Below are positions 24,301-36,709 of a DNA stretch of 64,000 nucleotides, piece after piece. Within the stretch, counting starts at the first letter, position 1. Each line of letters opens with the position of its first letter. The DNA comes from Heterobilharzia americana (Eukaryota > Platyhelminthes > Trematoda > Strigeidida > Schistosomatidae): contig OX104134.1 of the NCBI GenBank assembly GCA_944470555.2, positions 55,171,890-55,235,889 on the forward strand. Reading direction: 5' to 3'. A program made the translations under genes and the position numbers. Below the pieces are notes generated by a model, which was not told the DNA's origin, made no database searches, and worked only from the letters and a program-made list of their open reading frames with translations.

Positions 24301-24909
24301 TTCCTTAGTGAAAAAGAAACGTGATGCAATCCAACTTACTTGAAGGATTGATAGTCATAGATGAAACATCAACGCCCATTTATAAAGGCTGTTAATGGGA
24401 ATAGGTTGAGTTCTGTGTTCAGAATAATCTTCAACAGCTATAGAGATCCTGAGGTAATATATTCGAATATTAACCTTGACAATAACCACGGCAAAATAAA
24501 ATTTAATCGATTCTTGCATTGTGTTTGGTGCAGACAGGATTAAATTGTAGGCAACTTCAGAAAGCCCAATCACATAGGATTTATTACTGAATAAGCGTTT
24601 ACTAGTAGAAGGCTACTGCATTTGTTAAAAAGTTGGCCAACTCAAACCTTAGGTCATCAAAGCATTCTTTTCACTGAAAATACTTCATCAAATTCTTTCC
24701 TTTCAGGTTGTTTTAATCTTTTTAATATCTTCCGGATGTATTATTTACTCTATCAATGTTCGGGAAAATTTTCATCATGTCATTTCCCAAGTTAACAACG
24801 AATCAAGAGAATCAAGAGAAAATGATACGCCGGATGAAAATGAACATATTATATAAGTATCAGATAGTTTAGTTCGATTAGTTGAAACTTGGCTCAGTAG
24901 AGGTGAGAG

Positions 24910-25135
24910 TTAAGTTTCAGAACCAGCGCATTTCTGCTCAGTTAAGTTGCGTATCAATTTCTTACTATAACTGAAGTCAGGCATAATGGAAAGTAAGCTT
25001 TCAATGTTTTCGTTTCCAGAGCAGTGTCTTGTGAAGATTTTCAGTATGAATTCCCTGACTTTTGTTTTTATTTGGTCAGACTGCAAATATTGTGAGTGAA
25101 TAGAAAGAACAGTCTGTTTATCAATCAAATCCTTA
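24910..25135 (-). CDS. Possible last exon, unidentified
   Basis: A minus-strand frame entered after ATAGATATTTAAG (acceptor near 25132) encodes about 73 residues including TKVREFILKIFTRHCSG and SLLSIMPDFSYSKKL, then stops. The composition looks like helical protein. The acceptor has a purine-rich approach, which weakens the call. The open frames around 24355-24573 may be another piece of the same gene but have no convincing borders. Confidence 0.3.
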
Positions 25136-25139
25136 AATA

Positions 25140-26700
25140 TCTATTTTTGTGTTTCCTATGCTTCGGCAGAAATAAATGAAAGAATAATGATGTAGTCCTG
25201 TGAATGCCACTTAAGAATGACGAGGTGGAAGAAGAGAACTTCTGCGGTTATCATGGGTATACTTTACTGGTCTAGAAATTTTAACTTTTAAAGCAGACCA
25301 TGAAATGTGGTATAGATAAAACATTATTGGTTTTTTGAGTGACTGTATGACAAGATTTGCATACCCAACCATCGTTTCGTGTGAATTCAGATTTCGTAGT
25401 CTATATTTGCGAAAGTTACAGTAATGTATCATCTCGGTCAGAAATAGGATATAAGGCAAATCAAAATATAGAATTTTGACTGGTAACAACTTGATGTGCT
25501 TTCGGGTGTGATATTTTGCGGTGGACGTTACAGTACAAAGATTGCTGACACTATCGGTACCAATTTTATAAGAAGAGGTGAAAAGTTCATGGCAAACTAC
25601 GAAAGCTCAAAGGAAATCTGACCATCGTCATCGCCAAACCCGGCTTCATATTTTTCTAGATTCTGCAGATTTGAGCGACATTCTTCATTTTAAAACATAT
25701 AGACATGCGATTTGCCAGGCAAGAGAAATCAATGTTCAGCATCCAACTACTTTGAAACTCAATCAGGATTTTAATCGAAAAGATGCGTATTCTCCTACAC
25801 ATACTGAATAATCTGCTATATTTCTACAAGCGTTCGACAGCTTTTGATGGCAGGATTATGAATCTCGCAATCTGTATCAAATAACTAAGTCTGACTGGTT
25901 GACTGGTTTGGCGTAATTAAAACAACCTTAGCTGCCAAGTACCAAGGTAAACTATATTGAGTTTTACAGTCTAAGGGGGCATGTGAAAATAGCACTCTTA
26001 GGTGTAACACTAACAGCCTCTTGTTTGATTCGTGAGTAAAACAGTATGAAATACATTTATATGATGAGGGCTATAAAGAATAGAGGGTAGATTCAAAGCT
26101 TACTGTCGGCCTCTTTCAAATTAAATTTCTTGTGTTACGAAATATTATTACATTCCATCTCTAAATCTACTAACTAACTATTACCTTTGACCAAAATCTG
26201 TCTGAACCATTCTGTCATTTTACAGCTATGAAAATCAGCCGTTGAATTTTGTTATTCTACATCCTCTAAAAAATTTATCTCACTGTTTGTTGCGGCAAAT
26301 TATCATTAGAACTTAGGCTAGATAAAGATACTATTGTCTGATTTCCTGCAACTGGTAAATCTTGCGGGTGGGCGCCAATAAGAATTAAAATTAGATTAGG
26401 GCCTCATGCTTACTGACCGCAAATAGCTTACATAGAATCATACTGTCACTCGCTGATTTCGAATGAACAGTGAAAAGATTCCGTTTTTAAAACTCACTTA
26501 GCACTTACCAACCATTAGTATCGTGAGAGTCGAAATACTGAATAACTTTTGTAGAACTGATATCAACGTATCACCTTCAATATTTAAAGTATTATGAAAC
26601 AAAATGATTACGACATTACCTTATATGACTTCATGACAATATTTTCAACAACTCATGATATTTTTGCTTTGTTACTCATCTAAAGCTTTAATAAATTCAT
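25140..26700. other. Stretch with no supported feature
   Basis: Open frames at 25211-25489 (minus) and 25578-25811 (plus) lack family motifs and clear splice signals. Confidence 0.4.
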
Positions 26701-26704
26701 ATTC

Positions 26705-26905
26705 TGTCACTATCGAGATAATGACATGAGAGCACATATGCTGACAGAGGTCGATCAATTTGATAACACTTTGGCATTTGAAGTGATGGGTGGTGGACTC
26801 GAGTCTCAACCATCAAGATGCAGGTCCATCCGGACGATGAGTCCTAGTGACGGCGTAACGCACGTCGTAGATTCCACTGCCAGCCATCAAGAAGTAGGAC
26901 TAATT
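26705..26905 (+). repeat. SM-alpha-like hammerhead SINE, decayed
   Basis: A weak A-box region, a B-box remnant GGACTCGAGTCTC near 26797-26809, a hammerhead remnant (26828-26880), and the SM-alpha tail ATTCCACTGCCAGCC. Order and spacing match the other SM-alpha-like copies. Confidence 0.7.
26828..26880 (+). ncRNA. Hammerhead remnant (SM-alpha type)
   Basis: ACGATGAGTCC stands where CTGATGAGTCC is expected. GTAAC replaces GAAAC, but the GCACGTC cleavage region is kept. Two core positions in the first box and one in the GAAA box are changed, so it should be inactive. Confidence 0.65.
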
Positions 26906-26929
26906 CTTGTTGCAAACTGCTCTATTTAA

Positions 26930-29900
26930 CTTAAAATACCATGCAAGATGACATTTGTGTCAAAATACACGTAAGATGCGCCGAAACCCTATGCGATAAA
27001 CTATCACAAGAAATATTTTTAGATGTTATTTTAATATTCAATGGTATTTAGTCGATTCGCTTTCAGTGACGCGATAATTTGGTAATAACACAGAGTTCAG
27101 CTCAACATTTAAAGATGTTTGCAACAAAAATTCTCCATGAACCCGGTCTGGATTTTTAAAAAGCATAAATGCACTTAACGTGTACAACACCACGTGTTTA
27201 TTTGTATAACATACCACTTTTTGGCAGAACCACTGAATGGATAGAAAAGCTAATGATAGTGGAAAGTTATAGAACTAAGGTATACATTCTATGAAGCTTC
27301 TTAACTTCATAGTCACTATTCTTATAAGAGTACCTTATTTGATCAGCAAAAGACTCAATTTAACACTACTAGAATTTTCAGTTAATGAGTCCTAGAAACC
27401 TTACAGCAGAATCATAAATTACTTCGACAAACCATGACGTCTTTCATCGTTTCTATAGCCAAAACCACACGGATAGTCACTACACATGACCGATAGTTTC
27501 TATCTCCACATTCTTGTATCAGGAATACCTTTTTCCATTTATCTGAAAGATGCGTCGAATATTGAACGTATCCATAACAATTATTCACAGTTTTTATGCG
27601 TAAAACAGGCCAATAATTTAGACGAAATTTGAGTTTTTAAGAATTAATCATCTTTGTCCACTTCTAAGTAAATGTAACCAAAGAATACTTTTGAAAAAGT
27701 CACTTCTGTGAGGTGAAACTGATTTTTATCCTAAGGGTTTACTGTTTCATTTAACATCTAGGCATTCACTAATCACTACAAAAACATTACACTGTTCCAA
27801 TTTTAAAAAAGTCGACAAAAATATATACCTGTCGAAAAATATAAATTTTGAAACCAATACTGTAATCCGATTGTGAGACGAAAATGTTCTATGAAGCGTT
27901 GCAAAATTTCTTGAATAAACTCTTGTTGTTCGAACCATTTCATCAAGGATGGTTTGAAGTCACTCTACAAATGAGTAAATGCTTATGATATTCGCTGCAT
28001 AATAATGCAGTGGTTATTGAGAAGTAAAAACAAGTGAACAATATCTCTTGCCTCAGTTAGAGTTCCACAGTCAGATCTTAATGATGCCTTCTCTTTTTGA
28101 GAAAAACTAGATTGTAAGCAGGTAGCTCAATTTTTTAAAAAGGCTTCTACCAGAAATCAAGCTGTTTGTTTAATCAACAAATCACAAACACCACTAAAAT
28201 ATCTAAAAGACCCTTCACACTTGTTTGCACTTACTTGACAATTACTGTTCTTTGTAGAGACCATGTTAACAGTAACTGCAATTTAGAAATTTAATCTCTA
28301 AGCTTGGTTCGGATAAATCTAACGTTTCTGGAGTGTAGTATCCATAAATTTAAGGCCGTCATTTCCCACATTCCTAAGTTATCTCACTTCAGATGAAAAT
28401 TACAATTTTGATTTGCCTCATTTTAATAGTTTGAAAGAAATTCATTTTTGAATTTATGTCAAAATGTTTGCCTGATCCTAAGGTACCTAAACTTGGCTTC
28501 GGATTCATCTTACCCGAAGAAGCTTTCGTATATGAGTGAACGATTTCAGAGTACTCATATTCAGTGCAGAAATGACAACACCTCACTTACAATCACTGCG
28601 AGATTTGTGACCACCAAGCCCGGATTTCGTCAGTCTGTTTACTGTGGTACAAATGTAAATTTAGTAACGTCGAACAGGCTATGTATTACGCTGAAAGGTA
28701 CTTGTGCATAAGCATTCAAAACAAATTTACTATCAAAATATTCCACTGAAAAATTGGTCTTTACTCATTGTTAGTCTTATAATTCAAATTAAGCGAAATC
28801 ATTTAACTCAAAACGATAATCTATATCAGTTTAGGCACCACATCAAATATGAAATCATCTGCTTGACTGCAGCATGAGAATTTACCTACTGACTGAAACG
28901 CTATAAAAAAATTCTGTTCGTGGTAAATTACATTGATTTCGCTTCTCGGTAAGGGAAAACGAATACTTTTAGCTGTAAAATTGGTAGTTTATGAGGAAGT
29001 TTCATTTCTAGTAATTTTAACGCCATGATTATTCATTTTCATTGAAGTAAGACATTATAATATCCCTCTAAGATCCCTTAGAAAAAACTATAGAGTTAAA
29101 GGTTGTTTACTAAACTCATGAAAAAATCATGTTCAAATTCCACAAAACTATTAAATCAAAAGATTTAGTCAGAATAGAAGTGAAGCTTTTATTACAGATT
29201 CTTCAGAATTGTGGATTCCTACCGATAAATGCCGCTGGTAAGTTCATCTTGTAACTACGATTACTGTACATAGTTTAAGACTCAGGTCAGACCTATAGTT
29301 ATTTTAGGATACGTTGCAGAATGAAAACATTACACAACAAGAAATAGTAGAAATTGTACCGAAAGTATTTTGTTAACAGTTAACTAATCTTTTAATAAAA
29401 TAACTGTATGAAACATTAACTGTGCTACTAGTAGATTTCTTTTACATGCACAGATGTTACAACATGTTTCTTTGGCCCAGTTATACGTGTACTTTGTGTA
29501 CAGACTTATAAAGATAACTGAAGAACTAACCTATGTGAGTAAAGTTCTATATTTATGTATAAAATAGAAATAGGCTCATCCTCCATTTTATTTCCCTTAT
29601 ATATATATCTTCAAGAGACCGGAACAGAAACCCTATAGGAATAACATGAACTCACAGCATTTTTGCAAATTCAAATAATAGCTATACAAAACAGTAAACA
29701 TTTTCAAGTTACTAGCGAAAATTCACTCTGTAACTTAGGTTCCATTCGAATAATCTTGATACAATTTAAAGTAAGAAATAAATTCTCATAAATCTCAGAA
29801 AATTAAATTGTTGGAAACTAATAAGGATTAACTTTATCTTGAACTGATTTATGAGATAATTATATATAAATGACAGAACATTCATTAATTGGAGGGTGTA

Positions 29901-31170
29901 CTTTAAATCTGACAAGGATTTCGGTTGCTACTAATACATCTTGCATGATACTGTCACCAACCGTGTTTAGTTAGCATGCGCTTGTAACGCTTATTGAACA
30001 TCCTGTGTCTTTGTTTTTTAAAACGACTACCTGGTGTTTTGCATTTAAAATAACTTCTTATGTGACAAGTTGGTAATGTTTTCAATATCTTCCTTGCTAA
30101 TTTATCATTTATTCTTTATGGTAACACTTTTCGATAGTTCTTAAGATGCAAAGAAGAGAATTCTGGTTGACCGACGCCCACTTTATATTATCGTTTTTGC
30201 ACATAAGCAACATTTCAGGTCATTCTTTTGTTATTCTTTTCATGTAGGCGTAGATGAAATAAACGGAATTAACATCGAAGTTTTAATTGTCACTTGATAC
30301 AAGAGTGAACACTCGTATATCGCCATCTGTTTATACAGTTGCATAAATGTGAAATGTAATAACGTCTTGCATACATTTATATTTCTGAGTACTGAAGGCG
30401 CAGATTTACTTGTCAACCAGTTGAGGATTTGAAAAATATCTTCTAGTAAATATACTTTCACTATGAATATCTCTTCGGAAACATTTAATCCAGTTCCATA
30501 TAATTTGCACTAAAGGCCGTATCACTGTGTTTCTCCCAATATGCTAATTAACCTGTATCCACAATATTGATGCGATAGGCTTTACCACTGCAAATACCAT
30601 TTTTGGTACAGCCTAGAAAAACCACTAATCTTAACATTGTTTTCAAATTCCCAAACATTAGGTTCAAGATAAAACCCGAAGGTATATAAAATATTCAGAA
30701 TTCAGTGAATGGTTAATGATAAGTATGTTTATCAGATGAGAGGAAACAAACATTTTAATCAAATTTGTTGCAATCATTTTCCTAAAAGTAGTGCAGTACA
30801 GAACGTTAGGACACATTGATTTCTGAAGTGACTTGACTAAAATTTGATATCACATACTAGCTTGATGTGGTCCCAAACTTATGCTGAAATCAAAACCAAA
30901 CAAACCATCTACTATTAGATCTGCAACAATTAGCCTGTATACTGATGACGATCTGATTTCTTTTTATACCTTCAAAATAGAATAGACTACTAAAGTTGGT
31001 GGTGAAACTCCTGATGATTCTCACTGAAATAGCAAAACTATGGTCGAGTATGATTTGACGCTAAATTTAGAGTGGACAATAAATTATTATTTAGGATTGA
31101 TAGGCTAAATCCTAAGGAAAATTAAATATTGAACTAATATGGAATTACACTCCATCACAGTACCTATTTT
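26930..31170. other. 4.2 kb AT-rich stretch, nothing recognised
   Basis: The open frames at 28389-28711 overlap on both strands and have no recognisable motif. No repeat or RNA gene was seen. Confidence 0.4.
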
Positions 31171-31177
31171 TTAATTA

Positions 31178-31303
31178 GTGAACATGACTTCAAGAAACTA
31201 CTGGATGACGAGAATATCAGTCATTTGTTAAAAGCTTTATGTGAACATGACTTCAAGAAACTACTGGATGACGAGAATATCAGTCATTTGTTAAAAGCTT
31301 TAT
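31178..31303 (+). repeat. Perfect 63-bp tandem duplication
   Basis: Two consecutive units, with starts 63 bases apart, are identical through GAACATGACTTCAAG...AAAGCTTTAT. Because 63 is a multiple of three, the open frame survives the duplication and repeats a 21-residue block. Confidence 0.9.
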
Positions 31304-31363
31304 TCAAACCCCCCATAGAGAGAATACTGAAGATGTCTTTCACAAGAGAAATTAATACTGAAG
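31179..31363 (+). CDS. Possible exon with an internal repeat, unidentified
   Basis: An acceptor-like TATTTTTTAATTAG precedes the frame, and GAAG followed by GTTAGC could be a donor. The frame encodes EHDFKKLLDDENISHLLKAL twice in tandem, then FKPPIERILKMSFTREI. The repeated block is charged and helical in look. The donor is weak and the family is unknown. It may be coding, or a duplicated piece of a retroelement. Confidence 0.3.
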
Positions 31364-31364
31364 G

Positions 31365-31887
31365 TTAGCTTTGTTTTCAAAATCTTTTAGTACCTTTTCT
31401 TCTTTTAACATACCAAAACATAGGCTAACTTGTAAGGATTAAGTATCAAAAGAGACCACTGGGGTTTGTCGCTATCGTTGACACCTTTATCAACCAAATT
31501 AACAGAAACTTCATACAAATCTTACCACTTGTTGACATCACGTCTTTTGTCTGAATATAGAGCAGATGCAGGAAAAGAATATGCTAAAACACTAGCAAGG
31601 AAAGTTAGTAAAATTTCTGTCGTAAAACTCATTCTTCTTCCATAATAATAACATAAGGTATTTAGAGTTCATGTCAACTTTCGTTGCCATAAGAATGCCA
31701 TTGTTGAGAAGCATAAGGATACCTTAGTGGAGATGTAATCAATATGACCTCACATTCAAGTCAATAAAAACTAGCTGTGAAATACCATCAAACGTCCTTT
31801 TAGAACTTCTTTGAAATAAAGTAGAAAAACTAAACACATATTTCACAAGGACTATCTGCTAGTAAACCAAACGGTATGATGCAGTAG

Positions 31888-31941
<54 letters not shown>

Positions 31942-33845
31942 ATATATTGGTGGTTTAAAAATTTAGAGCTTTAATTTACATGAACCACTTTTAACAATAT
32001 ATTTAAATAATGACCGTACACCAGTTATAGGTGGACGGACTGCAGAACACTTAACTGCGGAAACCAAGTTAATGGTGGGAAATCAAACGCCACAACTTCC
32101 ATAGAAACTTCTAAACCAATTAGTGTGGGAACACAATCAGCTTTTTAGACAGCCAGAAATATAAGATACAAAATATGGCTTTCCTAGGTAGGCAAACAGA
32201 TAATTTTGTGCTCATGTAAATTAAGTGTTTATAATTCACCGAGAAAAGTTAGTGTTCATACCCAGTCGTTGTTAAATTGTCAGCGTCATATCTCATAAAT
32301 AAAATGATACCGTAAAATACATTTTGAAACTAATATTCACCTTCAGACTAATAGTTAATATGTCATAATGAAAAGTGAATCTTATTTGGAGGTATTTCAA
32401 TCAAAATAGCCTGGTTTTCGGTTATCAGAGAAAAACCACTCATAAGAATGAATAATGAATGGCCAAAATTGAATATTACTATAAAACATAGTAACTGGCA
32501 TCTTTTATTCCTCAATAAAAAAAACTTTAACAAACATGAGATATCTAACACAAAAGGCCAGGAGTTAATGTTCAAATGAATAGTAATTAATTAGGTCAGC
32601 CAAGGTTATTAATTGTCACAATTAGCTTAAGAATGGTATGCGTCCATCATTTCTAACTTACTGTTATCTTCAAGAAAAAAACTGATACCGTTTTGTGGTA
32701 AAACCGATCAATGCCAAACGCCTTTGGAACTCTAAATACTTAAAATCTATCTAGTTACACTGTATGCATTTGATTACTCGTATAGCTTCAAACAACTTTT
32801 ATCCCACCAAGGAATCGAGTACTTCATTTTAGAGTTTTCCTTGTACCTGAAGCATTTAAAGTCGAACAATTGAAATTATTTTCTGAAAATCTCAACGCTT
32901 ACACTTTAACCTGATTAATATTCTGAAATAATTCAGAATTTCCTGTTAAGTGTTTAACCCCTCTGTCTGACGTCATTTTGCTATAAAACCAACTAGTCAT
33001 TTTAACAACCAAAAAATCTTCCCGCATTCTGAATTGAACTAAGTACCAGTTAATAATAATGCACCAGTGGTTTTTGGATGAAACTAATGCCAAGTGAGTT
33101 GGTTTTGTATAGAATACAGTATAGATTTCGAATTAACACTGTATCAGCTCATTAAGATACAAGTAAAGTGTTAGAGATGGCAGTTCAAAAAATGAAGTTA
33201 GGTGTTAGAAATTAATGAAAAGGACTTTTTACTTTACATTATCAAAAGTGAAGTGTAGTGAAACCAACACTTCAACATACAACCATAAACCAGGGTACCT
33301 AAAGAGGAGTGATTTGGTTAATGATTTACGCAGTAGCTGGTTGCTCATTTATCCCAGCTTCCTGCTGTAGTCGGCACTTGCTTCCAATAAACCCGCATCA
33401 TCTTACATAAGTTTGAAACAATGAATCTCATTTATCAAAAAACCTTATTACCTAGCAAACGTCTACTTTTAGACTTCCATACTTATTCAAATCACTTGTT
33501 ATTACTTGCATTAGTTAGCGTGCTAGTTGATTTTTTTCATATTTTTGCAACATAAAAAAATTAGCTGAAAAACTGAACTCAGTCTCTGTCAGAACCAGAT
33601 AAATAAAAATAATGAAAGCTGAAAACTACTAATCAACCGGAAGTACATTGGCATAAAACAATGTTGACAATCAGCGACTTTTGACATAGAATAACAAATG
33701 AAAGGCTTTCGCTGGAAACTGTCAACACAATAGGGAGCTTTCTATTGATTACCATTAATCTATGAAAAACATGCACGATCATGTTCACTTAAAAACGATT
33801 TTCTAACTTATTGCATTTCGAGGTTAATGGGGATTTTAATTTTGA
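31365..33845. other. AT-rich stretch with a TA tract
   Basis: Apart from the (TA)n tract at 31892-31947, nothing can be supported. Confidence 0.4.
31892..31947. repeat. (TA)n microsatellite
   Basis: About 27 TA units with one phase slip near 31930. Confidence 0.9.
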
Positions 33846-33846
33846 G

Positions 33847-33945
33847 GTAGTATTCATCATAGGCTGACATCAGTTGTAGAACCATTGAAAATGTGAGGCA
33901 TTGAAGTTTGACCCAGTGGCTGAGTGGTTAACGCGTCCACCGTGA
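33847..33945. repeat. Two opposed fragments of the second hammerhead SINE
   Basis: 33847-33905 is the 3' part of the element in reverse orientation (GAGGTAGTATTCATC, CTGACATCAG). It runs directly into a plus-strand 5' part with an A-box-like CAGTGGCTGAGTGGTTAACG (33911-33930). The ribozyme itself is missing. Confidence 0.55.
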
Positions 33946-34019
33946 AACCCCAAAACAGTTTAAAAATCCCCATTAAGTCATCAAACAAAAGACGCTTAGC
34001 GAAGAGTCACTCTTTTCAG

Positions 34020-34905
34020 TGATATCAATTTAACAACTGCCACGCTTCAGTGGCGTTCACATTAGAAAAGGAACCTAATTCTAAGATATCCTTTTCACAT
34101 GTGCCTCTAAAAAGACGAATTAGCAGACCACTCGAAAAGTACATCCAAAGAGAAGCCACATGGAACCGAGAACTTAAGAATTTTCACAGTTAGTTACCAC
34201 TATGCACCAAACGAAATCTGATTCGTTGTACGTGCCATCGGATCCACACCGTCTGCAGTCCTGATACTTTGGAAGATGAACTTAGTTTTTTCAAGTGTTT
34301 TGATTAAAAACCCGTATCCTAAGCGCTTCATTGCTAAAACTATGAAACTAAAACGAAATAATCATTCCACTTTTACGGCTCCTAAGATGTCTCTTTTCAC
34401 GAACAGGCGGTTCAACGGAGACACATCAGCAGATATACTGAGAAACCATCTGGCATGCTCATTGAGAAAGACTTTCTATGCAACCGAAAGTAGATTAACT
34501 TTCTCTACTTACCCAATGTTTCGATTATGCGCAAAGGATAAGCTATTTCTCTTGGTCACCTCGATGTGTGTTTATCAATTCACCGGTTCCTATGGAGTGA
34601 AGTGTATGAGCCGTAGTCAGTGTTCGCTTCCCAAACACATTTCTGAACATATACCAGCCTGAGTCCACAAAGGAGAACACTTTGCAGCTCTATTTTAGAA
34701 CATTTGATCGATTATGATCACCCGGTAAATGCATAAAACAACTTCAGTTTCATCTATGGAGTTCATGCTAGTCACGTGAAAGGTGTACGCCTCAAACTCC
34801 TTCAAACTGCGGAAGTCATAGTAACTGATATTTTGAAACCTGATCTCTGAGTTCAAAAGAAATCTGTCCAGTTACTCGAGTTTCAATGAACATAACCTAT
34901 AAAAA
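34020..34905 (+). pseudogene. PLE C-terminal half: RT thumb plus GIY-YIG endonuclease
   Basis: The longest open piece (34276-34662) reads FNGDTSADILRNHLACSLRK, then TFSTYPMFR and LLVTSMCVYQF, the connection of a Penelope-type reverse transcriptase to its GIY-YIG nuclease. Upstream frames hold the thumb (KKTN-type and TLEDEL-type blocks from about 34080). Downstream broken frames (to about 34900) keep SIRSSILEHLID-like and AEVI-like blocks of the nuclease tail. Frameshifts and stops show it is dead. In live elements this protein copies the RNA and cuts the target. Confidence 0.8.
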
Positions 34906-35261
34906 ACATTTTTGTATCTTCAAAATCTTTTCATTAAGGTCTTCTCATGCATCACATTCCTCTACCTATATAACTTGAATTTCTCTTAAAACTTGCCATA
35001 TTGTCATTTCACTTAGTAACCAATTATTACTTCGGTCTTGATGAGTCTTCTTCTCAGTACCATTTCAAACACAAAGTAATTCTTTTTCCAACCTTCTAAT
35101 TTATAATCAAATCTGAAATTCGTTCAGAATACTTCATGAAACATTCTTTTTTTGTTACTATATGGATAGAACATTTGTTTGCGATTGCATAGTTGGAGAA
35201 TGAAATCTTTGAAAAGAGTGACTCTTCACTAGACGTCACCTGTTTTAAAACCTGAAGGTAC

Positions 35262-35400
35262 TGATTTTGATCACTAAGTGGGTCTTGGATGCGTACTGCC
35301 GAAAAGTCCCATACTAGGATAAAACAGCTGTCCAGTGCTCCCAGGTTTTCAGTGGTTCTCCAACTGATGTCAGCCCATGATGAATACTACCTCAGATTAT
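35262..35400 (+). repeat. Hammerhead SINE, second family, 5'-truncated
   Basis: The ribozyme (35289-35350) keeps AGTCCC...TAGGA and the ACAGCTGTCCAGTGC segment, with C after the cleavage triplet so that GTACTG pairs with CAGTGC except at one position. The first box is CCGAAAA, and GGACGAAAC has become GGATAAAAC, so it is inactive. The CTGATGTCAG tail follows. Confidence 0.7.
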
Positions 35401-35428
35401 CTAACTTTTCATGGTTATTGTTTTACAG

Positions 35429-35609
35429 GAATCCTCGTCTTTTTACTTCTCTGATAATGAAGAATTTGGCTTCAACTTTTCTCGAGAAACTGATATGCCA
35501 AAAAAAATCTGGACTCAAAGTCGTATTAGAAGAGCAAACATATCACTAGGCTCATCCTATTCATCCCAACTTGATTTCCCTACAGTAGACGTACAGCAGC
35601 TGAAGCCAA
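35429..35609 (+). CDS. Possible exon, unidentified
   Basis: A good acceptor (TTATTGTTTTACAG) opens a frame reading ESSSFYFSDNEEFGFNFS, then IWTQSRIRRANISLG and LDFPTVDVQQLKP. A GTGTAT donor could close it at 35609. It looks like disordered, acidic protein. It sits between a SINE and a possible PLE remnant, so a retroelement origin is possible. Confidence 0.3.
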
Positions 35610-35739
35610 GTGTATTTATGGAGAGTAACTTACTGATAACAACAAGAAGTGTTCTTCAAGGCGGCCACCTATTACTCCTGCTATCTAACTTTGTAATAAG
35701 TATCCTAAAGGATGCTATTATAATAAGTTTGACATTTTA

Positions 35740-36060
35740 CAAATTATTTCCCACCTGAAGGTCACATGGTTAAATTAAAGTATCCAAATGATGTACTCTT
35801 GTCCAGTAGAGGTGTGGATAGACTGAAAGATTTTCTGAAGGCTCTAATTGAAAATCAGAGTATGATTGACCTGTACTTCACATCTATCAAAGACGAAACG
35901 ATGATTTAAGACTTGCCTGCACTAAATCGTATTCTAGAGAAAAAGATTAAAACGGTGAAAAGCTCATATCATGTATTTGTGGGTTTTCATATGTCTTAAT
36001 GAACTAACCGCTAGCAGAAAACTCCTGCTGACATTCGATTACATATCAAGTGGTGTTTAT
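35740..36060 (+). pseudogene. Possible PLE reverse transcriptase remnant
   Basis: A frame with KLKYPNDVLLSS followed by GVDRLKDFLKALIEN resembles the YVDD catalytic strand and the following helix of Penelope-type enzymes, with the YxDD box changed to YPND. The segment is short and the match is from memory. Confidence 0.35.
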
Positions 36061-36391
36061 TGTACAGAGGTTTTCTTCATCTTCTTATATACCTATGAGA
36101 CATAGTTTCGGAACAAAGCTGTCTTCATAGAAATGCCCTCATATGGAATAACCCTATGGTAAATACTACTAAACGCAAAGTACTAAATAATAAAGACAAG
36201 TCAACCGATGAGGTTGAAACTTTTAACGAATAAGTTGGGTGGGAAATGTGATACACATACTAAATCACCACCCACCACAATGTGAAGTGTTAGTTCAGAT
36301 AGGATTAAGTTGTAAAGAAGACAAGAGGAGATATGCTGAAACGCAAACCGATAACCAATCCAAACTGTGACTGATAACCTGTGTTATATCA

Positions 36392-36486
36392 ATAGGGGTA
36401 GACAATCTGGCCGGAGTCGTAAAAATGATAGGCATCAGTGACTGAAGACTGGTAATCATGTGGCCCAAAATCACTCACAGAGGTGC

Positions 36487-36542
<56 letters not shown>

Positions 36543-36631
36543 GCACCTCTGTGAGTGATTTTGGGCCACATGATTACCAGTCTTCAGTCACTGATGCCTA
36601 TCATTTTTACGACTCCGGCCAGATTGTCTAC

Positions 36632-36637
<6 letters not shown>
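36392..36637. repeat. Approximately 246-bp palindrome around a TA tract
   Basis: The arms mirror each other about 36514/36515. AGGGGTAGACAATCTGGCC on the left returns as its complement on the right, through GTGACTGAAGACTGG and CACTCACAGAGGTGCAATT. I see no mismatch in the arms by eye. The centre is the TA tract at 36489-36541. The open frames on both strands encode the same peptide because of the symmetry and are not genes. Confidence 0.85.

Positions 36638-36701
<64 letters not shown>
36635..36701. repeat. (TA)n microsatellite
   Basis: About 33 TA units that begin where the right arm of the palindrome ends. Confidence 0.9.
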
Positions 36702-36702
<1 letters not shown>

Positions 36703-36709
36703 CATCGTC

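Noticed and set aside
25578..25811. 77-codon plus-strand frame rich in His and Arg
   Set aside because: No family, no splice signals, and no initiating context that stands out.
28389..28711. Overlapping open frames on both strands
   Set aside because: Neither strand shows a family motif or good splice borders; both cannot be real.
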